Shown here: positions 26,478 to 36,645 of the stretch, piece by piece
How the letters are laid out: each line of letters starts with the position of its first letter
Numbering within the stretch: position 1 is the first letter of the stretch
Source: [Mycobacterium] fortunisiensis
GTDB lineage: Bacteria; Actinomycetota; Actinomycetes; Mycobacteriales; Mycobacteriaceae
Assembly: GCF_019050325.1 (NCBI RefSeq)
Contig: NZ_VOMB01000016.1
Span: forward strand, 770,844 to 834,843
Length of the DNA: 64,000 nt
Direction: 5' to 3'
Program-made: the position numbers and the translations under genes
Notes under the pieces: model-generated
What the model saw: only the letters and a program-made list of their open reading frames with translations
What the model was told of the DNA's origin: nothing
Database searches by the model: none

Positions 26478-29400
26478 GTGACCGCCTATCCCAAGCCGGC
26501 CGCACCCAACTTCCCAGAGCGGGAACTTGAGGTGCTGGCCTACTGGGCTGCCGATGACACCTTCCCGGCCAGCATCGCCCGTCGCGAGGACGCTCCGGAG
26601 TACGTCTTCTACGACGGTCCGCCATTCGCCAACGGCCTGCCGCACTACGGCCACCTGCTGACCGGTTACGTCAAGGACATCGTGCCGCGCTATCGCACCA
26701 TGCGTGGCTACAAGGTGGAACGCCGGTTCGGCTGGGACACCCACGGCCTGCCCGCCGAACTCGAGGTGCAGCGTCAGCTCGGCATCGCGGACAAAGCCCA
26801 GATCGAAGAGATGGGCATCGAGAAGTTCAACGCGGCCTGCCGCGCCTCGGTCCTGAAATACACCGATGAGTGGCGTGACTACGTCACCCGGCAGGCCCGC
26901 TGGGTGGATTTCGACAACGACTACAAGACGTTGGACCCGACTTTCATGGAGTCGGTGATCTGGGCGTTCAAGCAGCTGTGGGACAAGGGCCTCGCCTATG
27001 AGGGCAACCGGGTGCTGCCGTACTGCTGGAACGACGAGACCCCGTTGTCCAACCATGAGCTCCGGATGGACGACGACGTCTACCAGAGCCGCCAGGACCC
27101 GGCGGTGACGGTCGGCTTCACCGTGACCGACGGCCCGCTGAAGGGCGCGCACCTGTTGATCTGGACGACGACGCCGTGGACCTTGCCGTCCAACCAGGCC
27201 GTCGCCGTCAACCCCGACATCGACTACGTCCTGGTGCAGGGCGCCGACGGTCGGCGCTACGTGCTCGCTCAGGCCCGGCTCGCCGCCTATGCCCGCGAAC
27301 TCGGGGAGGAGCCCGAGGTTCTCGGCAGCTACCTCGGACGGGATCTGCTCGGGACGCGGTACCTGCCGCCGTTCACCTACTTCGTTGATTCAGACGGGGC
27401 GCGCAATGCTTTCCAGGTGCTGGCAGCCGACTTCGTCAGCACCGAGGACGGCACCGGCATCGTGCACATGGCGCCGGCCTACGGCGAGGACGACAAGGCC
27501 ACCGCCGACACCGCGGACATCGTCGCGGTCACCCCGGTGGACTCGAAGGGGCGCTTCGACTCGTCGGTGCCCGACTATCAAGGTCAGCATGTGTTCGAGG
27601 CCAACGCGCAGATCATCCGTGATCTGAAGAATCGTGCCGCGGGCGCAGCCGCCAACGGCGCGGTGCTGCTGCGGCACGAGACCTACGAGCACTCCTATCC
27701 GCACTGCTGGCGGTGCCGCAATCCGTTGATCTACCGCGCGGTGTCGTCGTGGTTCATCAAGGTGACCGACTTCCGTGACCGGATGGTCGAGCTCAACCAG
27801 CAGATCACCTGGTACCCCGAGCACGTCAAGGACGGGCAGTTCGGCAAGTGGCTCTCGAATGCCCGCGACTGGTCGGTGTCGCGAAACCGCTACTGGGGCA
27901 GCCCGATCCCGGTGTGGAAGTCCGATGATCCGGCCTACCCGCGGATCGACGTGTACGGCAGCCTCGACGAGCTTGAGCGTGATTTCGGGGTGCGGCCGAC
28001 CGATCTGCACCGGCCGTTCATCGACGAACTGACCCGGCCCAACCCGGATGATCCGACCGGCAAGTCGACGATGCGCCGGATCGAGGACGTGTTCGACGTG
28101 TGGTTCGACTCCGGGTCGATGCCGTACGCGCAGGTGCACTATCCGTTCGAGAACCAGGAGTGGTTCGACGGCAAACAGACCGGTGCGGACGCCCATTTCC
28201 CGGGCGACTTCATCGTCGAGTACATCGGCCAGACCCGCGGCTGGTTCTACACCATGCACGTGCTGGCGACCGCGCTGTTCGACAAGCCGGCCTTCAAAAC
28301 CTGTGTGGCTCACGGGATCGTGCTGGGCAACGACGGTGCGAAGATGAGCAAGTCGCTGCGCAACTATCCCGACGTCAGCGAGGTGTTCGACCGCGACGGG
28401 TCCGATGCCATGCGCTGGTTTCTGATGGCCTCGCCGATCCTGCGCGGCGGCAACCTGATCGTCACCGAGCAGGGCATCCGCGAAGGCGTGCGCCAGGTCC
28501 TGCTGCCGTTGTGGAATGCCTACAGCTTCTTGGCGCTGTATGCGCCCGAGAAGGGCACCTGGCGTACCGATTCGGACAACGTGCTGGACCGTTACATTCT
28601 GGCCAAGCTGGCTCGGCTGCGTGACGATCTCACCGTCTCGCTGGACACCTGTGACATCTCCGGAGCGTGCGACGAACTGCGGCAGTTCACCGAGGCGTTG
28701 ACGAACTGGTATGTGCGCCGGTCACGTTCGCGATTCTGGGAGGAGGACGCGGACGCCATCGACACCCTGCACACCGTGCTGGAGGTGACCTGTCGTCTCG
28801 CCGCGCCGCTGTTGCCGCTGGCCACCGAGGTGATCTGGCGTGGTCTGACCGGTGAACGCTCGGTGCATCTGACCGATTGGCCCGAGGCCGATGTGCTGCC
28901 GAAGGACGCCGATCTGGTGGCGGCGATGGACCAGGTGCGCGAGGTGTGCTCGGTGGGCTCATCCCTGCGCAAGGCCAAGAAGCTGCGGGTACGCCTGCCG
29001 TTGCCGAAACTGACTGTGGCCTTGGACAAGTCGGTGGATCCGTCCTCCCTTGCCCCGTTCGCCGACCTGATCGCCGACGAACTCAACGTCAAGGCGGTCG
29101 AGTTGACCGACGACATCGACACCTACGGCAAGTTCGAGCTGGCCGTCAACGCCCGGGTGGCCGGCCCCCGGATCGGCAAGGACGTGCAGGCCGCGATCAA
29201 GGCTGTCAAGGCGGGGCAGGGCGTCGTCAATCCCGACGGCACCCTGACCGCTGGGCCGGTGGTGCTGCAGCCCGAGGAGTACACGTCGAAACTGGTTGCA
29301 GCGGAGCCACAGGAGACGGAGCGAAGCGGAGCTCGACCAACAGTTCAGTGGACCGCCGCCCTGCCCGATGGCGCGGGGCTCGTGGTCCTCGACGGCACGG

Positions 29401-29657
29401 TCACCGAGGAACTCGAAGCCGAGGGCTGGGCCAAGGACCGCATCCGCGAGCTTCAGGAACTGCGCAAGTCGACGGGCCTGGAGGTGTCCGACCGCATCTC
29501 GGTGCAGATGTCGGTTCCGGCTCAGTACGCGCCGTGGGCGAGCACCCACCGGGATCTGATCGCCGGTGAGATCCTGGCCACCAGTTTCGAATTCGGCGAC
29601 GTGGTTGACGGGGCCGAGATCGGGGACGGGGTGCGGGTCGCGATCGCCAAGGCGTGA
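26478..29657 (+). CDS. ileS: Isoleucyl-tRNA synthetase
   Basis: A 1,059-residue class I aminoacyl-tRNA synthetase that charges tRNA-Ile. The HIGH-type motif is HYGH in [17 protein letters not shown] (residues about 50-66), the KMSKS motif is [11 protein letters not shown] near 620, and [11 protein letters not shown] marks the editing domain. The anticodon-binding domain and the C-terminal [12 protein letters not shown] region complete it. The GTG at 26478 follows AGGAGA at the T-box end and precedes TAYPKP. Compared with the M. tuberculosis sequence as I remember it, there is a short in-frame insertion of about 14 residues around [12 protein letters not shown] (about 29308-29349). Otherwise intact. 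Confidence 0.98.
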   Translation: MTAYPKPAAPNFPERELEVLAYWAADDTFPASIARREDAPEYVFYDGPPFANGLPHYGHLLTGYVKDIVPRYRTMRGYKVERRFGWDTHGLPAELEVQRQLGIADKAQIEEMGIEKFNAACRASVLKYTDEWRDYVTRQARWVDFDNDYKTLDPTFMESVIWAFKQLWDKGLAYEGNRVLPYCWNDETPLSNHELRMDDDVYQSRQDPAVTVGFTVTDGPLKGAHLLIWTTTPWTLPSNQAVAVNPDIDYVLVQGADGRRYVLAQARLAAYARELGEEPEVLGSYLGRDLLGTRYLPPFTYFVDSDGARNAFQVLAADFVSTEDGTGIVHMAPAYGEDDKATADTADIVAVTPVDSKGRFDSSVPDYQGQHVFEANAQIIRDLKNRAAGAAANGAVLLRHETYEHSYPHCWRCRNPLIYRAVSSWFIKVTDFRDRMVELNQQITWYPEHVKDGQFGKWLSNARDWSVSRNRYWGSPIPVWKSDDPAYPRIDVYGSLDELERDFGVRPTDLHRPFIDELTRPNPDDPTGKSTMRRIEDVFDVWFDSGSMPYAQVHYPFENQEWFDGKQTGADAHFPGDFIVEYIGQTRGWFYTMHVLATALFDKPAFKTCVAHGIVLGNDGAKMSKSLRNYPDVSEVFDRDGSDAMRWFLMASPILRGGNLIVTEQGIREGVRQVLLPLWNAYSFLALYAPEKGTWRTDSDNVLDRYILAKLARLRDDLTVSLDTCDISGACDELRQFTEALTNWYVRRSRSRFWEEDADAIDTLHTVLEVTCRLAAPLLPLATEVIWRGLTGERSVHLTDWPEADVLPKDADLVAAMDQVREVCSVGSSLRKAKKLRVRLPLPKLTVALDKSVDPSSLAPFADLIADELNVKAVELTDDIDTYGKFELAVNARVAGPRIGKDVQAAIKAVKAGQGVVNPDGTLTAGPVVLQPEEYTSKLVAAEPQETERSGARPTVQWTAALPDGAGLVVLDGTVTEELEAEGWAKDRIRELQELRKSTGLEVSDRISVQMSVPAQYAPWASTHRDLIAGEILATSFEFGDVVDGAEIGDGVRVAIAKA

Positions 29658-29667
29658 GCCGCCCGGA

Positions 29668-29886
29668 TCAGCCGCCGGCCACCCGTGCCGCTTGGTCACC
29701 GAGCGCGACGGTGTCGCCCGGGTGTAGCTGGCGGCCGCGCCGGAACTCGACCTCGCCGTTGACGCTGACCAGGCCGTCGGCGATGACGGACTTGGCGTCG
29801 GCGCCACTGTCGATGAGCGAAGCCAGCTTGAGGAACTGCCCCAGGCGGATCGTGTCATCCCTGATCGGTACGTCAACCGGCTCCAT
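29668..29886 (-). CDS. Small S4-domain RNA-binding protein
   Basis: A 72-residue protein consisting of a single S4-like RNA-binding fold. It has [20 protein letters not shown], then [21 protein letters not shown], the alpha-L and beta signature of YaaA/YbcJ-type proteins. Such proteins bind structured RNA, and some act in ribosome quality control or assembly. ATG start at 29886. It converges on ileS (10-base gap) and is divergent from dinB1 with a 33-base gap that must hold both promoters. No other domain is present. Confidence 0.85.
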   Translation of the reverse strand: MEPVDVPIRDDTIRLGQFLKLASLIDSGADAKSVIADGLVSVNGEVEFRRGRQLHPGDTVALGDQAARVAGG

Positions 29887-29919
29887 GAACGTCAGGCTAG
29901 CGCCATAGCATCAGCAACT

Positions 29920-31296
29920 ATGGACGGCGCCGGGGTGACGAGCGGTCGCTGGGTGCTGCACTTGGACATGGACGCGTTCTTCGCATCCGTCGAACAGCTG
30001 ACCCGGCCCACCCTGAGAGGGCGGCCGGTGCTCGTCGGCGGTCTGGGCGGGCGTGGTGTGGTGGCCGGCGCCAGCTACGAGGCACGCCGCTATGGCGCCC
30101 GGTCGGCGATGCCGATGCACCAGGCCCGCAGACTCGTCGGCGCGCCCGCGGTGGTGCTGCCGCCCCGCGGCGCGGTCTACGGCGTGGCCAGCCGTCGTGC
30201 GTTGGACACCGTCCGCAGCGTCATCCCGGTCCTCGAGCAGTTGTCGTTCGATGAGGCGTTCGGTGAGCCGGCCGAGCTCGCCGGCGCCTCGGCAGCCGAC
30301 GTCGAAATGTTCTGCCAGCAGTTGCGGGCCGAGGTGCGCAACCAGACCGGGCTGGTGGCCTCGGTGGGTGCGGGGTCGGGCAAGCAGATCGCCAAGATCG
30401 CCTCGGGCCTGGCCAAACCCGACGGGATCCGGGTGGTGCGTCGCGACGAGGAATCGGTGCTGCTCGACGGGTTACCGGTACGCAAGTTGTGGGGCATCGG
30501 GCCGGTCGCCGAGGAGAAGTTGCACCGGATCGGCATCGAGACGGTGGGCGCGTTGGCGGCCCTGTCCGAGGCGGAGGCCGCCAACGTGCTTGGCGGCGCG
30601 GTGGGCTTGGCCCTGCACCTGCTGGCCCGCGGAATCGACGACCGGCCGGTGGCCGAGCGGGCCGAGGCCAAACAGATCAGCGCCGAATCGACGTTTGCCG
30701 AGGATCTCACCACGCTGGGACAACTGCAGGACGCCATCGGCCCGATCGGCGAACATGCGCACCGGCGTCTGGAGAAGGATGGTCGCGGCGCGCGGACGGT
30801 GACGGTCAAGCTCAAAAAGTCCGATATGAGCACGTTGACCCGCTCGGCCACCCTGGCCTACGCCACCACCGAGGCGGCCACCCTGATCGGCACGGCCCGC
30901 AGGCTGTTGCTCGACCCGGTGGAGGTCGGGCCCATCCGCCTTGTCGGCGTTGGCTTTTCAGGTCTCTCCGACAGCCGGCAGGAATCGTTGTTCCCGGATC
31001 TGGAGCTACCCGACGAGATCTCCGATTCTCATCAGCAGCCTGCCGAGGCGGTCCCGGTGACGCCGACGGGATGGCGCATCGGCGACGATGTGGCGCACCC
31101 CGACCACGGCCATGGCTGGGTGCAGGGCGCCGGTCACGGGGTGATGACCGTGCGGTTCGAAACCCGAGCCAGCGGTCCGGGCCCGGCGCGGACGTTCCCC
31201 GAGCATGCGCCCGGGTTCAGCCGGGCCAACCCGGTCGACAGCCTGGACTGGGCCGAGTACCTCGACGGACTGGCGGACTACCAGAGCACGCCGTAG
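29920..31296 (+). CDS. dinB1: DNA polymerase IV (DinB1 / DinX)
   Basis: A 458-residue Y-family translesion polymerase. The catalytic carboxylates are Asp16 in [12 protein letters not shown] and Asp111-Glu112 in LSFDEAF. The thumb helix-hairpin-helix region ([21 protein letters not shown]) and little finger follow. A beta-clamp-binding motif QESLFP is at residues 354-359. A C-terminal extension (about 375-458) with [16 protein letters not shown] is characteristic of the mycobacterial DinB1 type. ATG at 29920; a GTG five codons on is an alternative. The last 19 bases overlap the convergent secreted-protein gene. I see no LexA box in the short upstream gap. Confidence 0.95.
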   Translation: MDGAGVTSGRWVLHLDMDAFFASVEQLTRPTLRGRPVLVGGLGGRGVVAGASYEARRYGARSAMPMHQARRLVGAPAVVLPPRGAVYGVASRRALDTVRSVIPVLEQLSFDEAFGEPAELAGASAADVEMFCQQLRAEVRNQTGLVASVGAGSGKQIAKIASGLAKPDGIRVVRRDEESVLLDGLPVRKLWGIGPVAEEKLHRIGIETVGALAALSEAEAANVLGGAVGLALHLLARGIDDRPVAERAEAKQISAESTFAEDLTTLGQLQDAIGPIGEHAHRRLEKDGRGARTVTVKLKKSDMSTLTRSATLAYATTEAATLIGTARRLLLDPVEVGPIRLVGVGFSGLSDSRQESLFPDLELPDEISDSHQQPAEAVPVTPTGWRIGDDVAHPDHGHGWVQGAGHGVMTVRFETRASGPGPARTFPEHAPGFSRANPVDSLDWAEYLDGLADYQSTP

Positions 31297-31739
31297 GTCG
31301 AGCTCAGGATGAAGCCGTGCTGGCCGTAGGTCTTGCACGTCACCGTGCCCTGACGTCCGACGCGGCAGCTGGCGCCCCAGTTCTCCAGCCGGTGGCCCTC
31401 GGGCAACACATCGACGTCGCGGGTGAACGACGCGGTGTCGGAATGCCGGTAGGCGGCGGATACGCCGCTGGTGACGAACGTCTGGTTGGTGCCGGCCGGG
31501 GCGTCGAGTGGTACCGCGTCGCAGCCCACCGGCCCGCCGTTGGGCCCGATCCCGCAGTGCCGGCCGTCCGGGGTCTGGAAGAACACACCGTAGAAGTCGG
31601 TCGGCGAGCTGTAGTGGCCCTGCGCAATCGGATAGGTGTCGATGTCGTCTGCGCCCGGTGGAGGCTCGGCCGCGGCAGTCGGGGCCGAGCCCAGTGCCAT
31701 AAAGCCGACAGCGACGAGTGCCATGAGGTGATGGCGCAT
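31278..31739 (-). CDS. Secreted mycobacterial protein, tandem paralogue A
   Basis: A 153-residue exported protein with a signal peptide ([26 protein letters not shown]) and a mature domain of about 128 residues. It shares with its neighbour the blocks [49 protein letters not shown] and a terminal YGVLW. Four cysteines (HCGIG, VGCDA, ASCRV, VTCKT) match those of the paralogue and probably form two disulphides. The family occurs as secreted proteins of unknown function in mycobacteria. The start at 31739 is taken; an ATG three codons upstream (31748) is possible. Its 3' end overlaps dinB1. Confidence 0.75.
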   Translation of the reverse strand: MRHHLMALVAVGFMALGSAPTAAAEPPPGADDIDTYPIAQGHYSSPTDFYGVFFQTPDGRHCGIGPNGGPVGCDAVPLDAPAGTNQTFVTSGVSAAYRHSDTASFTRDVDVLPEGHRLENWGASCRVGRQGTVTCKTYGQHGFILSSTYGVLW

Positions 31740-31777
31740 AGGTTCCATTGAACCGGCGCCGTCAACCCCGTGGTCTG

Positions 31778-32248
31778 CTACCAGAGCACGCCGGACGCGG
31801 CATCGAGCGAGAAGCCGTGCCGGCCCGACGTTTTGCAGATCAGTGTGCCCTCGTGGGTGACAGCGCAGGCGGCCTCCCAGTTCTCCAGCCGATAGCCCGC
31901 CGGCAGCACGTCGACGTCTCGGGTGAACAGCTTGCTCCCCGAATAACGGTAGGAAGCCGGTGCTCCGGCCTCGACGAAGGTCTGGTTCATGCCCTCGGGA
32001 GCATCCGCGGGCACCGCGTCGCAACCGACCGGACCGCGGTTGGGCAGGATTCCGCAGAACCGACCGTCCGGGGTCTGGAAGTACAGCCCGTAGAAACCGG
32101 TGGGCGAGGTGTAGTTGCCCTCGGCGATCGGGTAGCCGTTGATGTCCTCGATGCCGGGTGGTGGCGGCCACGGCCAAGCCTGCGCGGTCGGAAGCGGGCC
32201 GAACATCGTGAAGCCGACGGCAGCTGCCGCCGCAATGTGGAAACGCAC
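31778..32248 (-). CDS. Secreted mycobacterial protein, tandem paralogue B
   Basis: A 156-residue exported protein with signal peptide (cleavage near PTAQAWPWPPPPG) and the same domain as the downstream paralogue: [49 protein letters not shown] and the terminal SGVLW. The four conserved cysteines are retained. The two genes are 38 bases apart on the same strand, an evident tandem duplication. It has a proline/tryptophan-rich linker after the signal peptide that copy A lacks. Function unknown; the shared architecture suggests a small disulphide-bonded extracytoplasmic domain. Confidence 0.78.
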   Translation of the reverse strand: MRFHIAAAAAVGFTMFGPLPTAQAWPWPPPPGIEDINGYPIAEGNYTSPTGFYGLYFQTPDGRFCGILPNRGPVGCDAVPADAPEGMNQTFVEAGAPASYRYSGSKLFTRDVDVLPAGYRLENWEAACAVTHEGTLICKTSGRHGFSLDAASGVLW

Positions 32249-32271
32249 GTTCGCTATTTAACCCCAGCCCG

Positions 32272-33237
32272 TCAAGCCCAGCGGCCGATGACCTCGGCAA
32301 CGGGCCGCCCGGAGGCCAGCGCGGCCATCAGCAGTACGCGCGCTTGCGGGGGCCTTAGACGGGAACAGACCATCGCCCCGGCATCGACCAACTGCCGGCC
32401 GGGGCCGTACTGCGCGGTGACCGGGCCGTCGGGCACGCGGGTCGATACTGCGATGGACACTCCGTCCCGGCAATGCCGACGCACCGCGTCGATCATCGTC
32501 GTGCCGGCATTGCCCGAGCCCATCGCCTCGAGCACGACGCCGCGCGCGCCGGCCACAACACAGGCGTCCAGCGCGTCGGCCTCGCATCCCGGATAACCCG
32601 CGACGATGTCGACCCGCGGTGCCGTCGCCGCCGTGATGTCACCCAGATCAGCCCGCTCCTTGGCGATGTCGATACGGCACCGGCCTTCCGAGACTGTGCC
32701 GAGCTCGGTGCCGCTGAAGGCCTGCAGCTCGTACGTATGCCGCTTGCGCAGTCCCAGGGGCTGCCAAACGGTTCCGGCGAAGCTCACCACCACGCCGAGT
32801 CCGTGGGCGCGCGGGCTGGCCGCGACGGCGATCGCGTCGCGCAGGTTGCCCGGCCCGTCGCTGTCGGGCGAGTCCGCGCTGCGCTGCGCCCCGGTCAGCA
32901 CCACCGGTACGGTGCCGCGGTAGGTCAGGTCCAACCACAGCGCGGTTTCCTCCATGCTGTCGGTGCCGTGGGTGAGGACAATGCCGTCGGCCTCGGCAGC
33001 CGCCGCATCGACAGCCCGCCCGATCGCGTCCCAGTCGGGCGGTGTCAGCAGCGCGCTGTCGACGGCCATCAGGTCGACGACCCCGACCTCAACACCGTCA
33101 ACGGCCTCGACCCCGGCGGTCAGTTCGCCTCCGGAGCGGGTCGGATGCCTGACCCCGGCTTCGTCGGTACTGGTCGAGATCGTGCCGCCGGTGGTCATGA
33201 CCACGATGCGCTTGGCGGGTGGCGCGGGCTGGGCCAT
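32272..33237 (-). CDS. ansA: L-asparaginase
   Basis: A 321-residue bacterial-type L-asparaginase hydrolysing asparagine to aspartate and ammonia. The first active-site motif is TTGGTIS near residue 12, with the catalytic threonine. The second is [10 protein letters not shown] with the Thr-Asp pair. [13 protein letters not shown] and the C-terminal RVLLMAALA block fit the family. There is no clear signal peptide. The ATG at 33237 is chosen; a GTG four codons earlier (33249) is equally in frame. M. tuberculosis AnsA supplies nitrogen and buffers acid. It is divergent from lspA across a 65-base gap. Confidence 0.93.
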   Translation of the reverse strand: MAQPAPPAKRIVVMTTGGTISTSTDEAGVRHPTRSGGELTAGVEAVDGVEVGVVDLMAVDSALLTPPDWDAIGRAVDAAAAEADGIVLTHGTDSMEETALWLDLTYRGTVPVVLTGAQRSADSPDSDGPGNLRDAIAVAASPRAHGLGVVVSFAGTVWQPLGLRKRHTYELQAFSGTELGTVSEGRCRIDIAKERADLGDITAATAPRVDIVAGYPGCEADALDACVVAGARGVVLEAMGSGNAGTTMIDAVRRHCRDGVSIAVSTRVPDGPVTAQYGPGRQLVDAGAMVCSRLRPPQARVLLMAALASGRPVAEVIGRWA

Positions 33238-33302
33238 GGTTTCCGTCACGGTCGAGATTGTCCCGCAATTGTTGCGCGACGACTGTTTGGGATGATGGGG
33301 GA

Positions 33303-33998
33303 GTGACTGATGAAACGTCAGGCCCGGTAGAGCCGGAAGCCGACGCCACCGGGGCGGCGAAACCGTCCGCTGCCACCGCTGCGCCGCCTCGGCGGCGGCT
33401 GCGCCTGCTGCTGACCGTCGCGGCCGTCGTGCTGCTGGTCGACGTGGTGACCAAGGTGCTTGCCGTGCGGCTCCTGACACCCGGTCAGCCGGTGTCGATC
33501 ATCGGTGACACCGTGACCTGGACGCTGGTCCGCAACTCCGGTGCCGCGTTCTCGATGGCCACCGGCTACACCTGGGTGCTGACGCTCATCGCCACCGGCG
33601 TGGTGATCGGCATCGTTTGGATGGGGCGTCGGCTGGTCTCGCCGTGGTGGGCGCTGGGGCTCGGGATGATCCTGGGCGGCGCCACCGGAAACCTCATCGA
33701 CCGCTTCTTCCGCGCACCCGGACCGCTGCGCGGGCACGTGGTGGACTTCTTCTCGGTCGGCTGGTGGCCGGTGTTCAACGTGGCCGATCCGGCCGTGGTC
33801 GGCGGCGCCATCCTGTTGGTGGCGTTGTCGTTGTTCGGCTTCGATTTCGACACTGTGGGACGGCGCCGGCCCGACAAGCCGCAGTCCGAACCGGCGGACA
33901 CCCCGGAGCCGGCCACTGCCGCCGATCAGAAGCCCCCCGCCGACAAGTCGAGTTCGGTCGGCGGCCAGTCCGAGACATCCCAAGCCGAGACGTCGTAG
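33303..33998 (+). CDS. lspA: Lipoprotein signal peptidase (signal peptidase II)
   Basis: A 231-residue aspartic protease of the inner membrane that removes signal peptides from prolipoproteins. Catalytic Asp133 is in NLIDRFF and Asp162 in FNVADP; four membrane segments are visible. The protein has a cytoplasmic N-terminal tail of about 35 residues and a Pro/Ser/Glu-rich C-terminal tail of about 45 residues that lacks any domain. GTG start at 33303. The stop overlaps the GTG of the pseudouridine synthase gene by one base, so the two are co-translated. The window encodes at least two of its substrates. Confidence 0.95.
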   Translation: MTDETSGPVEPEADATGAAKPSAATAAPPRRRLRLLLTVAAVVLLVDVVTKVLAVRLLTPGQPVSIIGDTVTWTLVRNSGAAFSMATGYTWVLTLIATGVVIGIVWMGRRLVSPWWALGLGMILGGATGNLIDRFFRAPGPLRGHVVDFFSVGWWPVFNVADPAVVGGAILLVALSLFGFDFDTVGRRRPDKPQSEPADTPEPATAADQKPPADKSSSVGGQSETSQAETS

Positions 33999-34921
33999 TG
34001 ACCACCAGGTCGATGCCGGTGCCGGAGGGCCTGGCGGGAATGCGGGTCGACGCCGGGCTGGCCCGGCTGCTCGGGCTGTCGCGTACGGCGGTGGCGACCA
34101 TCGCCGAGGACGGCGGCGTGGACATCGACGGGGCGCCGGCCGCCAAATCCGACAAGCTCGTGGCCGGGGCCTGGCTGGAGGTTCGGCTGCCCGAGGCACC
34201 CGCACCGGTGGAGAACACCCCGGTGGATATCGAGGGCATGGACATCCTGTACGCCGACGACGACATCGTCGCGGTGGACAAACCGCCGGGTGTGGCGGCG
34301 CATGCCACGGTCGGCTGGCACGGCCCCACCGTGCTGGGCGGGTTGGCGGCGGCCGGATTCCGGATCAGCACGTCGGGTATCCACGAACGTCAGGGCATCG
34401 TGCACCGGCTCGACGTCGGCACTTCCGGCGTCATGGTGGTGGCCCGGTCCGAGCGCGCCTACACCGTTCTCAAGCGGGCGTTCAAGCAACGCACCGTGGA
34501 CAAGCGCTACCACGCCCTGGTGCAGGGGCATCCGGACCCGTCGAGTGGCACCATCGACGCACCCATCGGGCGGCACCGGGGTCACGACTGGAAGTTCGCG
34601 GTGGTCGAGGGCGGCCGGCACAGCATCACCCACTACGACACCCTCGAGGCATTCCAGGCGGCCAGCCTGCTCGACATCGAGCTGGAGACCGGCCGGACCC
34701 ACCAGATCCGCGTCCATTTCGCGGCACTGCACCACCCGTGCTGCGGTGATCTCACCTACGGCGCCGATCCCACCCTGGCGAAAAGGCTGGGGCTGGAACG
34801 TCAATGGCTGCATGCCCGGTCGCTGGCCTTCGCACATCCGGCCGACGGCCGGCGCGTCGAGATCACCAGCCCGTATCCGGCTGATCTGCAGGCCGCTCTC
34901 GACGTCCTGCGCCGCCACTAG
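33998..34921 (+). CDS. RluA/RluD-family 23S rRNA pseudouridine synthase
   Basis: A 307-residue enzyme. An N-terminal S4 domain ([27 protein letters not shown]) is followed by the catalytic pseudouridine synthase domain. The catalytic aspartate is Asp139 in [11 protein letters not shown], and [13 protein letters not shown] is the conserved RluA-type motif III. The likely target is uridines in 23S rRNA helix 69, as for RluD, but site specificity cannot be read from the sequence. The start is GTG at 33998 (overlapping the lspA stop), giving the length recalled for M. tuberculosis Rv1540. The S4 domain, both motifs and the C-terminus are intact. Confidence 0.92.
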   Translation: MTTRSMPVPEGLAGMRVDAGLARLLGLSRTAVATIAEDGGVDIDGAPAAKSDKLVAGAWLEVRLPEAPAPVENTPVDIEGMDILYADDDIVAVDKPPGVAAHATVGWHGPTVLGGLAAAGFRISTSGIHERQGIVHRLDVGTSGVMVVARSERAYTVLKRAFKQRTVDKRYHALVQGHPDPSSGTIDAPIGRHRGHDWKFAVVEGGRHSITHYDTLEAFQAASLLDIELETGRTHQIRVHFAALHHPCCGDLTYGADPTLAKRLGLERQWLHARSLAFAHPADGRRVEITSPYPADLQAALDVLRRH

Positions 34922-34923
34922 CG

Positions 34924-35862
34924 GTGGTGGCGGAGCAGCGCGGGACCGCGGCGCGTTCCGGGGTGCTGTTCGGAGCGGGCGCCTACATCTGGTGGGGGCT
35001 GTGTCCCGGGTTCTTCTTGCTGTTGCTGCCCGCCGGTGCCCTGGAGGTGCTGGCCCACCGCATCGTCTGGAGCGCGGTGTTCCTGCTGCTCGTGCTGGCG
35101 GTGGCCCGACGACTGGGGGACCTGCGGCGGTTGCCGGTGCGGACGTGGCTGCAACTGCTGGTCGCCGCCGCCCTGATCTCGCTCAACTGGGGCACCTACA
35201 TCTACGCCGTCACGACCGGACATGTCGTCGACGCCGCGCTCGGATATTTCGTCAATCCCTTGGTCAGCGTGCTGCTGGGGGTGTTGGTGTTCCGTGAGCG
35301 GATCACCCGGTGGCAGGCGGCGGCGTTGGTGCTCGCGCTCGTCGCGGTGGCGATCCTGACCGTCGAGGTCGGTACGCCGCCTTACATCGCGGTCGTGCTG
35401 GCGCTGTCCTTCGCGGTGTACGGCCTGGTCAAGACAGTGGTGCAGGCCGACCCGCGGGTGAGCGTGGCGGCAGAAACGCTGTTGGCGTTTCCTCTCGCCG
35501 CGGGCTACGTGATCGTGCTGGAGGTGGCAGGGCAGGGAAACTTCGTCAACCACGGGCCCTGGCATGCGGTGCTGTTGCTGCTGGCCGGCCCGGTCACCGC
35601 GGTACCGCTGTTGCTGTTTGCCGCTGCCGCGCAGCGTCTGCCGCTGGTGACGCTGGGCCTGCTGTTCTACCTCAACCCGGGGCTGCAGATGGCCTGGGGC
35701 GTGTTCATCGGTCATGAGCCGATGCCGCTGGGCCGGTGGATCGGGTTCGCACTGATCTGGGTGGCGCTGGTGATCATGACCCTCGCTGCACTCGGCAGGC
35801 GATCGGCCGGCCCGGCCCAGGCACTCGTCAGTTCGGAGCAGTCGGAATCCGCACCCCGATGA
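34924..35862 (+). CDS. rarD: RarD/EamA-family membrane transporter
   Basis: A 312-residue integral membrane protein with ten hydrophobic segments in two EamA halves. GAYIWWGLCPGFFLLL, then HRIVWSAVF and LNWGTYIYAVTTGHVVDAALGYFVNPL are hallmark RarD motifs. Family members are drug/metabolite-superfamily transporters with unsettled substrates (chloramphenicol sensitivity in Pseudomonas). The GTG at 34924 begins two bases after the pseudouridine synthase stop, so the gene is likely co-transcribed with lspA. The C-terminal tail is short and polar. Confidence 0.9.
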   Translation: MVAEQRGTAARSGVLFGAGAYIWWGLCPGFFLLLLPAGALEVLAHRIVWSAVFLLLVLAVARRLGDLRRLPVRTWLQLLVAAALISLNWGTYIYAVTTGHVVDAALGYFVNPLVSVLLGVLVFRERITRWQAAALVLALVAVAILTVEVGTPPYIAVVLALSFAVYGLVKTVVQADPRVSVAAETLLAFPLAAGYVIVLEVAGQGNFVNHGPWHAVLLLLAGPVTAVPLLLFAAAAQRLPLVTLGLLFYLNPGLQMAWGVFIGHEPMPLGRWIGFALIWVALVIMTLAALGRRSAGPAQALVSSEQSESAPR

Positions 35863-35901
35863 GTCGGTCAACAATATTTGCGGTCATGGTTTTTGACCTT
35901 G

Positions 35902-35918
35902 ATATGGCAATGTCATAT
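35902..35918. promoter_or_regulatory. Inverted repeat upstream of the TetR gene
   Basis: ATATG (35902-35906) and CATAT (35914-35918) form a perfect inverted repeat with a 7-base spacer, 11 bases ahead of the TetR start in a locally AT-rich stretch. It is a candidate autoregulatory operator. Confidence 0.45.
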
Positions 35919-35928
35919 GGTTTGCTCG

Positions 35929-36633
35929 ATGACCTCGGATAGCTTGCCGCGAGCTCGCCGTCGAGGGCCAGGACGCCCCGCCGGTTCGGATGCCGCGCGG
36001 ACCCGCGAGCACATCATGCGCGCCGCGTTCGAGGTGATCAACGACTACGGCTACGCGGCCGCCACGTTCCAGGAGATCGCCAAGCGCGCCGGCCTGAGCC
36101 GTCCGACGCTGAACTACTACTTCGCGGGCCGCTCGGAGCTCTACGCGACGCTGCTCGAGCGGGCCCACGAGGTGGTCTCCGCGTGTATCGGTACGGCGAA
36201 ACAACATGAGGGAACGCGGGTTCGATTGCACGCGTACATCGACGCGATGGTGGACACCTGGCAACGCGACAGCGCGGTCGTCGGCTTCCTGGTCAATGTC
36301 CGGCTGGAGGAGCAACGCCACCCCGACCTGCCGGCCGGCACCGTCGCGGCCACCCGGGAGTTCCTCGGCGACGTCGTCACCGAGGCGATCCGCCGAGGCG
36401 AACTGGCCGCTGACACCGATTCGGCGGTGCTGGTCGATCTGCTCTACTCGATGGTGTGGGGGCTGGGCTCCCATGCCGTTCGGCAGGGCTGCGAAGTCGA
36501 CCTATCGGCCATTGCCAAGCAACTGCACATGGTGATCGATTATGGGTTGCTGGATGGTCCCGGCGCCGGGCTGTGCCCGGCCGGCAAAGACACGCGCGGC
36601 GACACGCGCGGTGGTGTCGGTGGGGCGCAATAG
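35929..36633 (+). CDS. TetR-family transcriptional regulator
   Basis: A 234-residue regulator. After an Arg/Pro-rich leader, the HTH domain spans about residues 20-66, with AAATFQEIAKRAGLSRPTLNYYFAGRSELYATL typical of TetR DNA-binding helices. The ligand domain contains DTWQRDSAVVGFLVNVRLEEQRHP. The last 30 residues are Gly/Asp-rich and probably disordered. Start ATG 35929; an ATG four codons upstream is possible. It is co-directional with rarD (66-base gap) and dnaE1 (12-base gap). No obvious target pathway; it may control itself and rarD. Confidence 0.85.
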   Translation: MTSDSLPRARRRGPGRPAGSDAARTREHIMRAAFEVINDYGYAAATFQEIAKRAGLSRPTLNYYFAGRSELYATLLERAHEVVSACIGTAKQHEGTRVRLHAYIDAMVDTWQRDSAVVGFLVNVRLEEQRHPDLPAGTVAATREFLGDVVTEAIRRGELAADTDSAVLVDLLYSMVWGLGSHAVRQGCEVDLSAIAKQLHMVIDYGLLDGPGAGLCPAGKDTRGDTRGGVGGAQ

Positions 36634-36645
36634 ACTGGCAGCCCT

